40,680 bases of DNA from Paenalcaligenes sp021793095 (lineage in GTDB: Bacteria > Pseudomonadota > Gammaproteobacteria > Burkholderiales > Burkholderiaceae_B): NCBI GenBank assembly GCA_027317645.1, contig DAHVQS010000014.1, forward strand, positions 1 through 40,680, given 5' to 3'. Positions 1 through 7,225 of the stretch are shown here, piece after piece. The position numbers and the translations under genes are program-made. The first letter of the stretch is position 1. Every line of letters starts with the position of its first letter. The notes beneath the pieces are model-generated. The model had not been told where the DNA came from, searched no databases, and saw only the letters and a program-made list of their open reading frames with translations.

Positions 1-26
1 TGCAGGCGGCCGGCATGATCAAGCCA

Positions 27-1469
27 TTAACCCAGCTGTAGGCGAATCAATGCGCCGCCCAAGGCCGATCGCTGCACCTGTATTTGCCCACCATACACCG
101 TGATCAGATCATTGACGATCGCCAGGCCAAGCCCCGAGCCGGGCGCACTCTCATCGCCCCGCACGCCGCGCTCTAAAATACTGTTGATCTGATCGGTGGC
201 GATGCCTGGGCCATCATCCTCACAGATGAGCACCCACTGGGCACGCCCCACCTGACCATCTACGGCTTGTGTGGTGATACGTACCTGTTGTTTGGCCCAT
301 TTGCAGGCATTGTCAAAAATATTGCCCAAGATTTCCTGCAAATCGTGTTCCTCGCCCGTAAAATAAAACTCATTGGCATGTAAGTCGACCTGCCAATGTA
401 ATGCCTTGTCAGCGTAGACACGTGTGCATACGCGTTGAATAGCCGCAATCACCGGCGGCACCTGAGTGCGCACACCAAAGGTTTTGACCTGTGCCACCGC
501 CCGCGCCCGGGCCAAATGCACATTGAGCTGCTGCTGCGCCACCCCCACCTGTTCGCGCACCAAAACGCCCAACTCGGAATCATCGGTGGCTGCTGCGTTG
601 CTCAGCACACTCATGGGGGTTTTCATCGCATGCGCTAAATTACCGGCTTGTGCACGGGCGCGCTCGAGGACCAGCGCATTGGTGCCGAGCACATTATTAA
701 AAGCCTCGGTGAGGGGCGTGATTTCACTGGGAAAATCCCCCTCAAGCTGTGCCTTTTCACCTTTTTCTATCGCGCGCAATTGCTTGACCAAACGCTGCAG
801 CGGACTCATCGCTGCACGAAACTGCACGGCGGCCGCCGCCAAAATACCCAATGCCATCAAACCAAAGGCAATCACCAACAAGGTGGTGAAACGGGCCATT
901 GGCCCCTGTACCACCGTTTCATGCGCTGCCATCGTCAGCAATAACTCTGGTGCCCCCTCATCTGCCAGACGCAGTCGCTGCTGCAATACGTACAAGGGCT
1001 CATCATCAATAAAACGTACCCCGGTCCACCATTGCTGAATCCCCCGCATGGGCAATATGGGCAGACTCTCATCCCACAGTGAATCCGACTGCAAGGCCGA
1101 AACATAATGAGACTGGGGGGTTTGCTGCCCCTCTTGGGAACCCGTTGCCGGTAGGCTGACCTGCCAATACCAACCCGAGAGAGGTTGCTCAAAACGCGGC
1201 TCGCTCAGGCGCCCCGATAACTGTACCTGCGAGGCCAAAAACAACCCATCCTCAGCGCCCTCAGCATCCACATCGTCCGCCGCCTCCTGCCACTCGAGTG
1301 CCGCACTGAGCTGATTTAAATGCACGCTGAGCTCACTGCGCAACTGGGACTCGGCCTGCTCTTTAAACACATACCAAACCACCGTACCCACCACCAGCAA
1401 ACTGGCCAGCACCCACAATGCCGTCCCCAGCAATAACCGCCAGCGCAACGACGCAAATAGACGATGCAT
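27..1469 (-). CDS. PhoQ-like sensor histidine kinase
   Basis: Inner-membrane sensor kinase of 480 residues that should autophosphorylate and pass phosphate to the response regulator encoded just upstream. Membrane segments lie near residues 12-34 and 193-216 and enclose a periplasmic sensor region of about 158 residues. A HAMP-like linker follows, then the dimerisation helix with the phospho-acceptor His280 in the motif NLAHAMKTP, typical of PhoQ-type kinases. The N box has Asn383 and Asn387, the G1 box is DDGPG at 418-422, and the G2 box is GSGLGLAI near 444-451. It follows the regulator gene by 17 bases, and an AGGAGGGG ribosome binding site sits in that gap, so the two are co-transcribed. 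The signal is unknown; magnesium, pH or cationic peptides are guesses from the PhoQ family. Confidence 0.93.
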   Translation of the reverse strand: MHRLFASLRWRLLLGTALWVLASLLVVGTVVWYVFKEQAESQLRSELSVHLNQLSAALEWQEAADDVDAEGAEDGLFLASQVQLSGRLSEPRFEQPLSGWYWQVSLPATGSQEGQQTPQSHYVSALQSDSLWDESLPILPMRGIQQWWTGVRFIDDEPLYVLQQRLRLADEGAPELLLTMAAHETVVQGPMARFTTLLVIAFGLMALGILAAAAVQFRAAMSPLQRLVKQLRAIEKGEKAQLEGDFPSEITPLTEAFNNVLGTNALVLERARAQAGNLAHAMKTPMSVLSNAAATDDSELGVLVREQVGVAQQQLNVHLARARAVAQVKTFGVRTQVPPVIAAIQRVCTRVYADKALHWQVDLHANEFYFTGEEHDLQEILGNIFDNACKWAKQQVRITTQAVDGQVGRAQWVLICEDDGPGIATDQINSILERGVRGDESAPGSGLGLAIVNDLITVYGGQIQVQRSALGGALIRLQLG

Positions 1470-1486
1470 CCGCCCCTCCTGGAGAA

Positions 1487-2155
1487 TTAAGCCGACTCGA
1501 CAGGCACCAGTCGATACCCCTGACCGCGCACAGTTTCTATGGCCTGAGCCGGGATTTTTTTGCGCAAACGACCGATAAATACATCAATGGTGTTGGAATC
1601 CCGATCTTGATCCTGCGCATAGATATGCTCGCTGAGTTGGCTGCGGCTAATGATCTGACCGGCATGGTGCATCAAATAAGACAGCACCCGAAACTCATAA
1701 CTGGTCAGCTGCACGCTCTGCCCTGCGTAACTGAAATGAGAATGACGCGTATCCAAAACCAGCTCACCGCAACTGAGTTCGGCACTGGCCTGGCCAGCAA
1801 CCCGCCGCAACAAAGCGCGTAAACGGGCCAAAAGCTCTTGCATATGAAAGGGTTTGGTCAAATAGTCATCAGCCCCGGCATCAATGGCCAACACCTTTTC
1901 ATGCCAGCTATCACGGGCGGTGAGTATTAAAATAGGCATGGTCAACCCCTCGTCTCGCCACCGCTGCAGCACGGTCAAGCCATCCATCTCGGGCAAACCC
2001 AAATCAAGCACCACCGCATCAATCGCCTCAACACTGCCTATATAATGAGCCTCAGTGCCATCCGCCGCCACATCAACAACGTATTCCTGCGCTTCTAAGG
2101 CAGTGACTATCTGCTGCGCTAACTGCGCATCATCCTCAACGACCAAAATTCTCAT
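1487..2155 (-). CDS. OmpR/PhoP-family response regulator
   Basis: DNA-binding response regulator of 222 residues. The receiver domain occupies about residues 1-115 with Asp8, Asp9, the phospho-acceptor Asp51, Thr79 and Lys101 all present. A winged-helix OmpR-type output domain fills about 125-220 and ends in GQGYRL. I place the start at the ATG at 2155 because the product then begins MRILVVEDD, as family members do, and GAGGAAAAGG lies directly upstream. An in-frame start 18 bases further upstream is less likely. The first codons overlap the end of the PepSY gene by 20 bases, which suggests translational coupling in the order PepSY, regulator, kinase. The period-11 repeats at 2576-2625 are its most likely binding site (inference). 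Confidence 0.94.
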   Translation of the reverse strand: MRILVVEDDAQLAQQIVTALEAQEYVVDVAADGTEAHYIGSVEAIDAVVLDLGLPEMDGLTVLQRWRDEGLTMPILILTARDSWHEKVLAIDAGADDYLTKPFHMQELLARLRALLRRVAGQASAELSCGELVLDTRHSHFSYAGQSVQLTSYEFRVLSYLMHHAGQIISRSQLSEHIYAQDQDRDSNTIDVFIGRLRKKIPAQAIETVRGQGYRLVPVESA

Positions 2156-2528
2156 GCCTTTTCCTCGAGCCATGTTTTTTTCTGGACTTATGATCTATGA
2201 GTGTGCCATCTTGGGCATCTACCCATACCTTGGTAATGTAGCCGCCCTCTTGGAGGATCACTAGGGTATAAACCCACTCGTCCTCATCATGGGTCAATGC
2301 GGCCTTGAGAACCTTGCCGGGAAACTGCTCTAGCATTTGCGCAGCGACCTTGCGCAATGAGAGCACATGGCCTTGTTGGTAGGCCCGGCGGGCCTCATCG
2401 GCGCTCAATGGGGGATGCTTGTGGTGATGGGCATGGGGGTGCGCAAAGCTGCTGCTGACCCCCAACGGCAGGGTCACCGCCAACACCGTCAACAATAAAA
2501 TCTTTTTAAAGCTCACAGTCTCATCCAC
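2136..2528 (-). CDS. Secreted PepSY-domain protein, first gene of the two-component operon
   Basis: Predicted periplasmic protein of about 130 residues. A hydrophobic signal segment (about residues 9-29) ends near SSSFA and is followed by a His-rich stretch, HPHAHHHKHP. Residues 40-110 resemble a PepSY domain: a helix with EARRAYQQG, then strands ending in KVWVDAQDGTLI. The tail is strongly basic. PepSY proteins near PhoPQ-type systems are often thought to tune proteases or the sensor, but no function is proven here. The start is uncertain: the longest frame begins with GTG at 2528, without a good ribosome binding site, and a second GTG lies four codons later. The gene overlaps the regulator by 20 bases and probably shares its promoter and control. 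Confidence 0.85.
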   Translation of the reverse strand: MDETVSFKKILLLTVLAVTLPLGVSSSFAHPHAHHHKHPPLSADEARRAYQQGHVLSLRKVAAQMLEQFPGKVLKAALTHDEDEWVYTLVILQEGGYITKVWVDAQDGTLIDHKSRKKHGSRKRHENFGR

Positions 2529-2575
2529 AGTGGGTCACGGTACGCTTATTTTAATCACCGATGCATTAACCCTGC

Positions 2576-2625
2576 GTGAATAAAAAATGAAGCAATCATG
2601 AATCAACGCTTCATTATGGATTCAT
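2576..2625. promoter_or_regulatory. Period-11 direct-repeat operator array
   Basis: Five copies of one five-base word sit on a strict 11-base period. GTGAA (2576), ATGAA (2587) and ATGAA (2598) read on the plus strand. Their reverse complement TTCAT follows at 2610 and 2621. Direct repeats one helical turn apart are the usual layout for OmpR/PhoP-family regulators, and the array lies between the two divergent PepSY genes. The likely ligand is the regulator encoded at 1487-2155 (inference). Confidence 0.6.
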
Positions 2626-2684
2626 ATACAGTGGTGCACAATGAACATGGTACAGACAGATTGTCATCAGCACAGGAGCATTTC

Positions 2685-3116
2685 ATGCACAAGAGAACAC
2701 ATATTGCAGCCTTTCTTTTAGGGGCTACTTTTTTGGCCAGCCCACTGGCTTGGGCCCAAAATGACACGGCCACTGAAAACCAAGGCAAAACCCTCAGCAC
2801 CCAAGAGGTCAAGGAAAACAACATCGACCGCTCTGACTGGATAGGCTTTGATGAGGCCACCAAAAAACTCAAAGACGCTGGTTATGGGGATATCATACTG
2901 CTCAAACAAACGGGCAAAGGCTATTTTGCCCGCACCCGCGATGATGAGGGCAATTTTCGCCACATCTATATCGATCCCAAAGGCGAAATGGACATCAAAA
3001 AACAATACACCCAGGGCAATCGGCGAGGCGGCCAACACTTTCATGGCGAGCGCGGCCCACGTAAAGGGCACCACTCACACCACCAACGCCGTCACCAGCA
3101 GCATCATCAACAGTAA
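2685..3116 (+). CDS. Secreted His-rich PepSY-domain protein
   Basis: Predicted periplasmic protein of 143 residues. I start it at the ATG at 2685, where AGGAG lies six bases upstream and the product opens with a clear signal peptide ending near LAWAQ. The upstream in-frame ATG at 2598 lies inside the operator array. The middle (about residues 50-105) is PepSY-like: WIGFDEATKKLKDAGY, then strands ending in IYIDPKGEMDI. The last 30 residues are extremely rich in His, Arg and Gln, a possible metal- or polyanion-binding tail. It is divergent from the two-component operon, whose first gene is also a His-rich PepSY protein. It is therefore probably a target of that system and perhaps a feedback partner of the sensor (inference). 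Confidence 0.87.
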   Translation: MHKRTHIAAFLLGATFLASPLAWAQNDTATENQGKTLSTQEVKENNIDRSDWIGFDEATKKLKDAGYGDIILLKQTGKGYFARTRDDEGNFRHIYIDPKGEMDIKKQYTQGNRRGGQHFHGERGPRKGHHSHHQRRHQQHHQQ

Positions 3117-3133
3117 CTCTGCTGCCTCGCGAT

Positions 3134-3173
3134 AAAAAAGGTGAGCCACAACACATAGTGGCTCACCTTTTTT
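3134..3173. terminator. Bidirectional Rho-independent terminator
   Basis: A perfect 10-base-pair stem (GGTGAGCCAC at 3140-3149 with GTGGCTCACC at 3158-3167) and an 8-base loop, flanked by six A on the left and six T on the right. It can stop transcription from the PepSY gene and from the opposing cytochrome b561 gene. Confidence 0.92.
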
Positions 3174-3180
3174 GTATTGA

Positions 3181-3207
3181 AAACCAAGGGCCCCTCTGAA
3201 CAGGGGC
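3181..3207 (-). terminator. Probable terminator of the cytochrome b561 gene
   Basis: Inverted repeat GCCCCT (3190-3195) / AGGGGC (3202-3207) with a 6-base loop. On the minus strand it is followed by a loose T-rich tract (TTGGTTTTC). It lies about 30 bases past the b561 stop and just before the stronger bidirectional terminator. Confidence 0.55.
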
Positions 3208-3237
3208 AACATACCTGGTCATCTATCGCGGCAAAGA

Positions 3238-3771
3238 TTATCGCGATGAACGCCCGATAATACGGGGAAATACATTATGCTCTGGCCCCTTGGAGCGATG
3301 ATAAAAGGCCATCAAGACATGACCAATAATGAATAAAAAGAGCAGCCAACCAAACACACTGTGCCACTGATTAGCCAGATCGACCCAAAACTCGACCTTG
3401 TCATCACGGGGGGCAAATATCTGCAAACCAAAATAACTAAAGCCCCGCCCCGAACCATAGGCGCGCATAAACGCCAAGGTAGGGGTCAATACCATCAACA
3501 CATACAGAGAAAAATGACCCAAGCGCACATTAAAATTATTGTCAGGACGGCGGGCGCGCTGCGACAACAACCAAATAATGCGGATCACCCCTAACATCAG
3601 CATGGTGAAACCAACCAAAGGGTGGAAACGCCAAACCGCCTCATTTAAAGCAGAGTCTCGATCAATGAAATGCACCGTCGCGGTGAATAACATCCACATA
3701 AACCCCACTGTCATCAGCCAATGCAAAAATCTCGTGACTGTCCCGTATCGGGTTTTTGTATCTACCAACAT
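3238..3771 (-). CDS. Cytochrome b561
   Basis: Diheme inner-membrane cytochrome of 177 residues, close to the usual CybB length. Four transmembrane helices are visible (about 18-36, 50-70, 87-103, 138-158). Histidines at 17, 50, 137 and 151 match the four axial heme ligands of the family. CybB-type proteins pass electrons from ubiquinol, in some cases to superoxide. The N terminus, RYGTVTRFLHWLM, is the family hallmark. It ends upstream of two stacked terminators. The AI-2E-family gene upstream ends 34 bases before its start, so read-through from that gene is possible. Confidence 0.93.
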   Translation of the reverse strand: MLVDTKTRYGTVTRFLHWLMTVGFMWMLFTATVHFIDRDSALNEAVWRFHPLVGFTMLMLGVIRIIWLLSQRARRPDNNFNVRLGHFSLYVLMVLTPTLAFMRAYGSGRGFSYFGLQIFAPRDDKVEFWVDLANQWHSVFGWLLFLFIIGHVLMAFYHRSKGPEHNVFPRIIGRSSR

Positions 3772-3805
3772 AAATTGCTAACACTCATGAGTAAAAAAAT
3801 AAAAG

Positions 3806-4876
3806 TCAGGAGTTAGACTCAAAGGGCACCTCATTTAAAAGCCATTCGCGCCAGATAGCAACCAACAACGCCATCAGCACGGGCCCTATAAATAACCCTA
3901 CAAAGCCTAAGGTCTTTACGCCGCCCACCAAGCCAAAAAAGGTCGGCAAAAATGGGAGCTTGACCGGGCCTCCGACCAACCGAGGACGTAAGGTCTTGTC
4001 GACGATGAAGAGCTCGATCGAGCCCCACAAGAATAACCCTACACCTGCCATGATCTTACCAGAGGACAGCAGATAAATAGATACAAGTGTAAAGGATAAG
4101 GGCGCCCCACCTGGGATCAGTGCCATAAAGCCAGTCACCGCCCCTAAGAGTGCAGGGGAAGGCACCCCAGCAATCCAATAGGCCACGCCCAACACCACCC
4201 CCTCGCCGATGGCAATGAGACCCATCCCAGTCACGGTGGAGTTAACTGTAGCGGGAACCACGCGAGAGAAACGCTGCCAACGCTTGGGTAAAATGCGCTC
4301 ACCAATAATGTCTATTTGCGCCAAAATACGATCCCCATCCTTATACACAAAGAATAAGGTGATCAGAAAAAACAGCAAATTGAGCAACAGATGCACCACA
4401 TCCCCTGTGGCCGTGAGCACCATGCGATAAATATTGCCCAAGTGCTCACCACTGATCATTTCAACCAATGCCCCCAAAGCATGCGGCTCGCCCAGGTACA
4501 TGCCCCAATACTCAGTCAAATGCTCGCCCACAAAAGGCAACTCGGCCAACCAAGTGGGAACCGGCGCCCCTTCGCGGTTAACCACCAGTGCCCAGATCAC
4601 AAAACTGCTGGCCTCTTGGATGACAAAGGACAATGCCAACGCCAAAGGGATCAGCAAAATGCCAATGAACATCAACAGCGCCAGTGTCGCGGCCACGGTA
4701 TAGCGGTAGCGGCAGCGAGCCAACAACTTTTTATATAAAGGCCAGCTGGCCAAGCCGATCACCAGTGCCCCCAGCACCGGAATCAGAAAATCCTTGAGAA
4801 AAAACAACCCGACCAGCAGAACGATGAGGACCAGCCATCGAGCGATCAGATACGGAGGCAAAACAGGCTGCATCAT
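3806..4876 (-). CDS. AI-2E-family (YdiK/PerM-like) membrane permease
   Basis: Polytopic inner-membrane protein of 356 residues with about eight hydrophobic segments. It shows the usual arrangement: two helices at the N terminus (about 12-50), a soluble region with amphipathic helices (about 95-150), then a cluster of helices to the C terminus. The LIGPVL-like motif near the end, here FIGPVLMALLVA, is typical of COG0628. The family name comes from autoinducer-2 export claims for TqsA. Other members are implicated in sodium/proton exchange, so the substrate cannot be set from sequence. The start has two consecutive ATG codons and a weak ribosome binding site. It lies 76 bases downstream of nadE on the same strand. 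Confidence 0.9.
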   Translation of the reverse strand: MMQPVLPPYLIARWLVLIVLLVGLFFLKDFLIPVLGALVIGLASWPLYKKLLARCRYRYTVAATLALLMFIGILLIPLALALSFVIQEASSFVIWALVVNREGAPVPTWLAELPFVGEHLTEYWGMYLGEPHALGALVEMISGEHLGNIYRMVLTATGDVVHLLLNLLFFLITLFFVYKDGDRILAQIDIIGERILPKRWQRFSRVVPATVNSTVTGMGLIAIGEGVVLGVAYWIAGVPSPALLGAVTGFMALIPGGAPLSFTLVSIYLLSSGKIMAGVGLFLWGSIELFIVDKTLRPRLVGGPVKLPFLPTFFGLVGGVKTLGFVGLFIGPVLMALLVAIWREWLLNEVPFESNS

Positions 4877-4952
4877 ATTGGGTCTTTATGTGTTTGATAA
4901 AAAAATGCAGATAAAAGGCTGCAAATATACCAAGAAAAAATCAAACCAGAGC

Positions 4953-5810
4953 CTACGGGTGGGCCGGCAACTGGCGCTTGTGCGCGCTGGCACGGTAGTG
5001 TCGTAAAATCACCTCAAACACCTGAGGTGAGACTGCCTGACCAGTTAAAAAAGCATCTATATCACCATAGCTAATACCAAACGCCTCTTCGTCGGCGAGT
5101 AACGGCCGGTCAGACTCGAGGTCAGCGGTGGGTACCTTGTCAACCAAATGCTGGGGCGCCCCGTAGGCTCGGGCCATCGCTCGCACCTGTGATTTGGTCA
5201 GCCCTGTCAAAGGCATGATGTCTGCGGCGCCATCCCCATATTTAGTGAAATACCCCATCAAGGCCTCAGCGGCCTGATCACTGCCCAGCACCAACCCTGC
5301 GTGGGCGGCTGCGCAAGTATACTGTGCGATCATGCGCTGGCGTGCTTTGACATTGCCAATAATGTAATCCCGCTGAGCCGCAGGTAAAGGACCCTGAGCA
5401 GCCTCTAACTGGGCCACTAAGGCATCGGTGGCAGGTTGGATATCGACCACGTGATGATAATCAGGGGCAATACACTCAACCGCAGCAATTGCATCATCGG
5501 CATCGGCCTGTTGGCCATAGGGTAAACGCAGCGCATAAAAGCTGGCCTGCAGTCCCTGTGCCCGTGCGGACTGTACCGCATGTTGGGCAATCAAGCCGGC
5601 GAGCAGGGAATCCACCCCTCCACTAATACCCAAAACCAATGCACGGCCACCCGTGTGCCGCAGATAATCCACCAGGAACTGCTCACGGCGCTGGCGCTCG
5701 TCATCAATATCAATGGTGGGCTGTACACCCAAAGCGTGAATGATCTCTTGTTGTTGTGCGCGTTGTTGTGCCGATAACACCCTATTCACCTCATCGTTGG
5801 TCTCTGCCAT
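4953..5810 (-). CDS. nadE: Ammonia-dependent NAD+ synthetase
   Basis: Makes NAD from deamido-NAD, ammonia and ATP in the cytoplasm. At 285 residues from the chosen start it is close to E. coli NadE (275). There is no glutaminase domain, so it should use free ammonia. The ATP pyrophosphatase loop is SGGVDS at residues 63-68. Later family motifs are visible, such as GSDQAAEALMGYFTKYGDG and LTGLTKSQVR. The open frame extends 35 codons upstream, but that extension is not family-like. ATG at 5810 has GAGGG seven bases before it and gives a normal N terminus. It is divergent from the diguanylate cyclase gene. Confidence 0.95.
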   Translation of the reverse strand: MAETNDEVNRVLSAQQRAQQQEIIHALGVQPTIDIDDERQRREQFLVDYLRHTGGRALVLGISGGVDSLLAGLIAQHAVQSARAQGLQASFYALRLPYGQQADADDAIAAVECIAPDYHHVVDIQPATDALVAQLEAAQGPLPAAQRDYIIGNVKARQRMIAQYTCAAAHAGLVLGSDQAAEALMGYFTKYGDGAADIMPLTGLTKSQVRAMARAYGAPQHLVDKVPTADLESDRPLLADEEAFGISYGDIDAFLTGQAVSPQVFEVILRHYRASAHKRQLPAHP

Positions 5811-6048
5811 GGTGGTGCCCTCTGTGTTTATTATGTTCCTGTTATCCTCTGGTAACGAGAGCCAAACATCACCATGCGCTAGTAGCACTAAAATAGCACA
5901 TATTGTACCTGCCAAGCATGGATTTTTACCCCTCCATATAGTCGGCTTTCAAACTTGTTTTTATTTTGACCAAAGGTAAAATCTGTATCCAAACTGCTAC
6001 AAGCCCTGCGATAACTCATGGGATGACCAGCTGTAAATAAATCACGAT

Positions 6049-7194
6049 ATGCCTCATAAACAAAAGCTGATGGAATACTTTCACCGCGGCTCCAGCTCTA
6101 TTCTGGATACCCTTTCTGATAAAAAGCACAGCCCTGACTTTGCCTATGCCCGTAATCACTACCTAGGGAGTCGCCTGCGCATTGTATGCTGGATTTTCAT
6201 CCTCTTGTCGCCCTTTTGGGCGCTCTTTGATCACCTGCTTTTACCGGCCGAACCCCTCCCCGAGCTGCGGCTCGCCCGCCTGTTTTTCTTTGGCTCTCTA
6301 ATCGTTATTTTATTATTGTCGCACTGGCGGCTTTTCGCTCGGCATCAGACCCTACTTGCGGCCATGCTCTTGCTCAGCCCAGCCTGTTTTTATGCGTATT
6401 TGCTCTTTGTGACCGCCCCATTTGAGCTGCCCGAGTTAGGAAACTACCAATTTATCCCCTTTTTGCTGGTCGCGACGCTGAGCATTTTTCCTTTGACCTT
6501 ACTCGAATCGCTGCTAGTGGGGTGCCTGGTGATCATCGTGCAGCTCTATTCTTTTTATGTGGATGCCACCCCCACTGCCTATCTCATTCAGCAACTTTGG
6601 CTCTTGTGCGCCTTGTTGGTGATGGCCCTCACTGCAAACCACTTTCACCTCAATCTGCTCTTGCGCCTCTATCGTCAGGCCACGCATGACCAGCTCACGG
6701 GGCTACTCAACCGCCATGCGCTCTTAGATCTGATGGACAGCCAAGAACAAAATGAATCGCGCGGCCACCCAATGGGCATCATGCTGATTGATTTAGACCA
6801 TTTTAAAAAAATAAATGACACCTACGGCCATGCCGTCGGCGATGAGGTCTTGCGCCGCTTTGCCGATCTGCTGCGGACCCATCAAAAGCCCACTGATCGC
6901 ATTGCCCGCTATGGAGGCGAGGAGTTTTTACTGATCCGCGATGTCGGCAATATCAATGCTCTACACGCCCAAGCAGATGCCATCAGAAAGGCGACCAGCA
7001 CACTTTCCATCCAGGATTTTGAGGGCAACGCAGTGCAGTGTACTGTTAGCATTGGCGTGGCCATCACGGGCCCAGAGCGCCCTCTGAATCGTACGATCCA
7101 AGCCGCTGACGAGGCCCTTTATGCCGCCAAACGCGCTGGCCGCAATCAAGTAAAAAGTGCCGATGACCCTCAATTGGCCATCGGCACTCATTAG
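6049..7194 (+). CDS. Membrane diguanylate cyclase (GGDEF)
   Basis: Synthesises cyclic di-GMP from two GTP. The protein has 381 residues. The N-terminal half carries about six membrane helices between residues 44 and 200 and no recognisable ligand-binding domain. The GGDEF domain fills about 208-370. Its active-site signature is GGEEF at 289-293, and the metal/GTP residues lie in LIDLDHFKKINDTYGH (246-261). The inhibitory-site motif RxxD, expected five residues before GGEEF, reads KPTD (280-283), so its arginine is replaced by lysine. No EAL domain is fused. It stands alone, convergent with ilvD, whose terminator stem lies in its last codons. The intergenic stretch 5811-6048 upstream shows no other gene. 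Confidence 0.94.
   Translation: MPHKQKLMEYFHRGSSSILDTLSDKKHSPDFAYARNHYLGSRLRIVCWIFILLSPFWALFDHLLLPAEPLPELRLARLFFFGSLIVILLLSHWRLFARHQTLLAAMLLLSPACFYAYLLFVTAPFELPELGNYQFIPFLLVATLSIFPLTLLESLLVGCLVIIVQLYSFYVDATPTAYLIQQLWLLCALLVMALTANHFHLNLLLRLYRQATHDQLTGLLNRHALLDLMDSQEQNESRGHPMGIMLIDLDHFKKINDTYGHAVGDEVLRRFADLLRTHQKPTDRIARYGGEEFLLIRDVGNINALHAQADAIRKATSTLSIQDFEGNAVQCTVSIGVAITGPERPLNRTIQAADEALYAAKRAGRNQVKSADDPQLAIGTH
7152..7188 (-). terminator. ilvD terminator inside the 3' end of the cyclase gene
   Basis: A perfect 10-base-pair stem, AGTGCCGATG (7156-7165) with CATCGGCACT (7179-7188). On the minus strand it is followed by TTTTTA. It lies 38 bases past the ilvD stop but within the final codons of the convergent diguanylate cyclase gene. 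The plus side has no T-run, so it looks minus-specific. Confidence 0.82.
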
Positions 7195-7225
7195 CCTGTA
7201 TCGGGGTCCTAGCGCCCTGCCTTGT

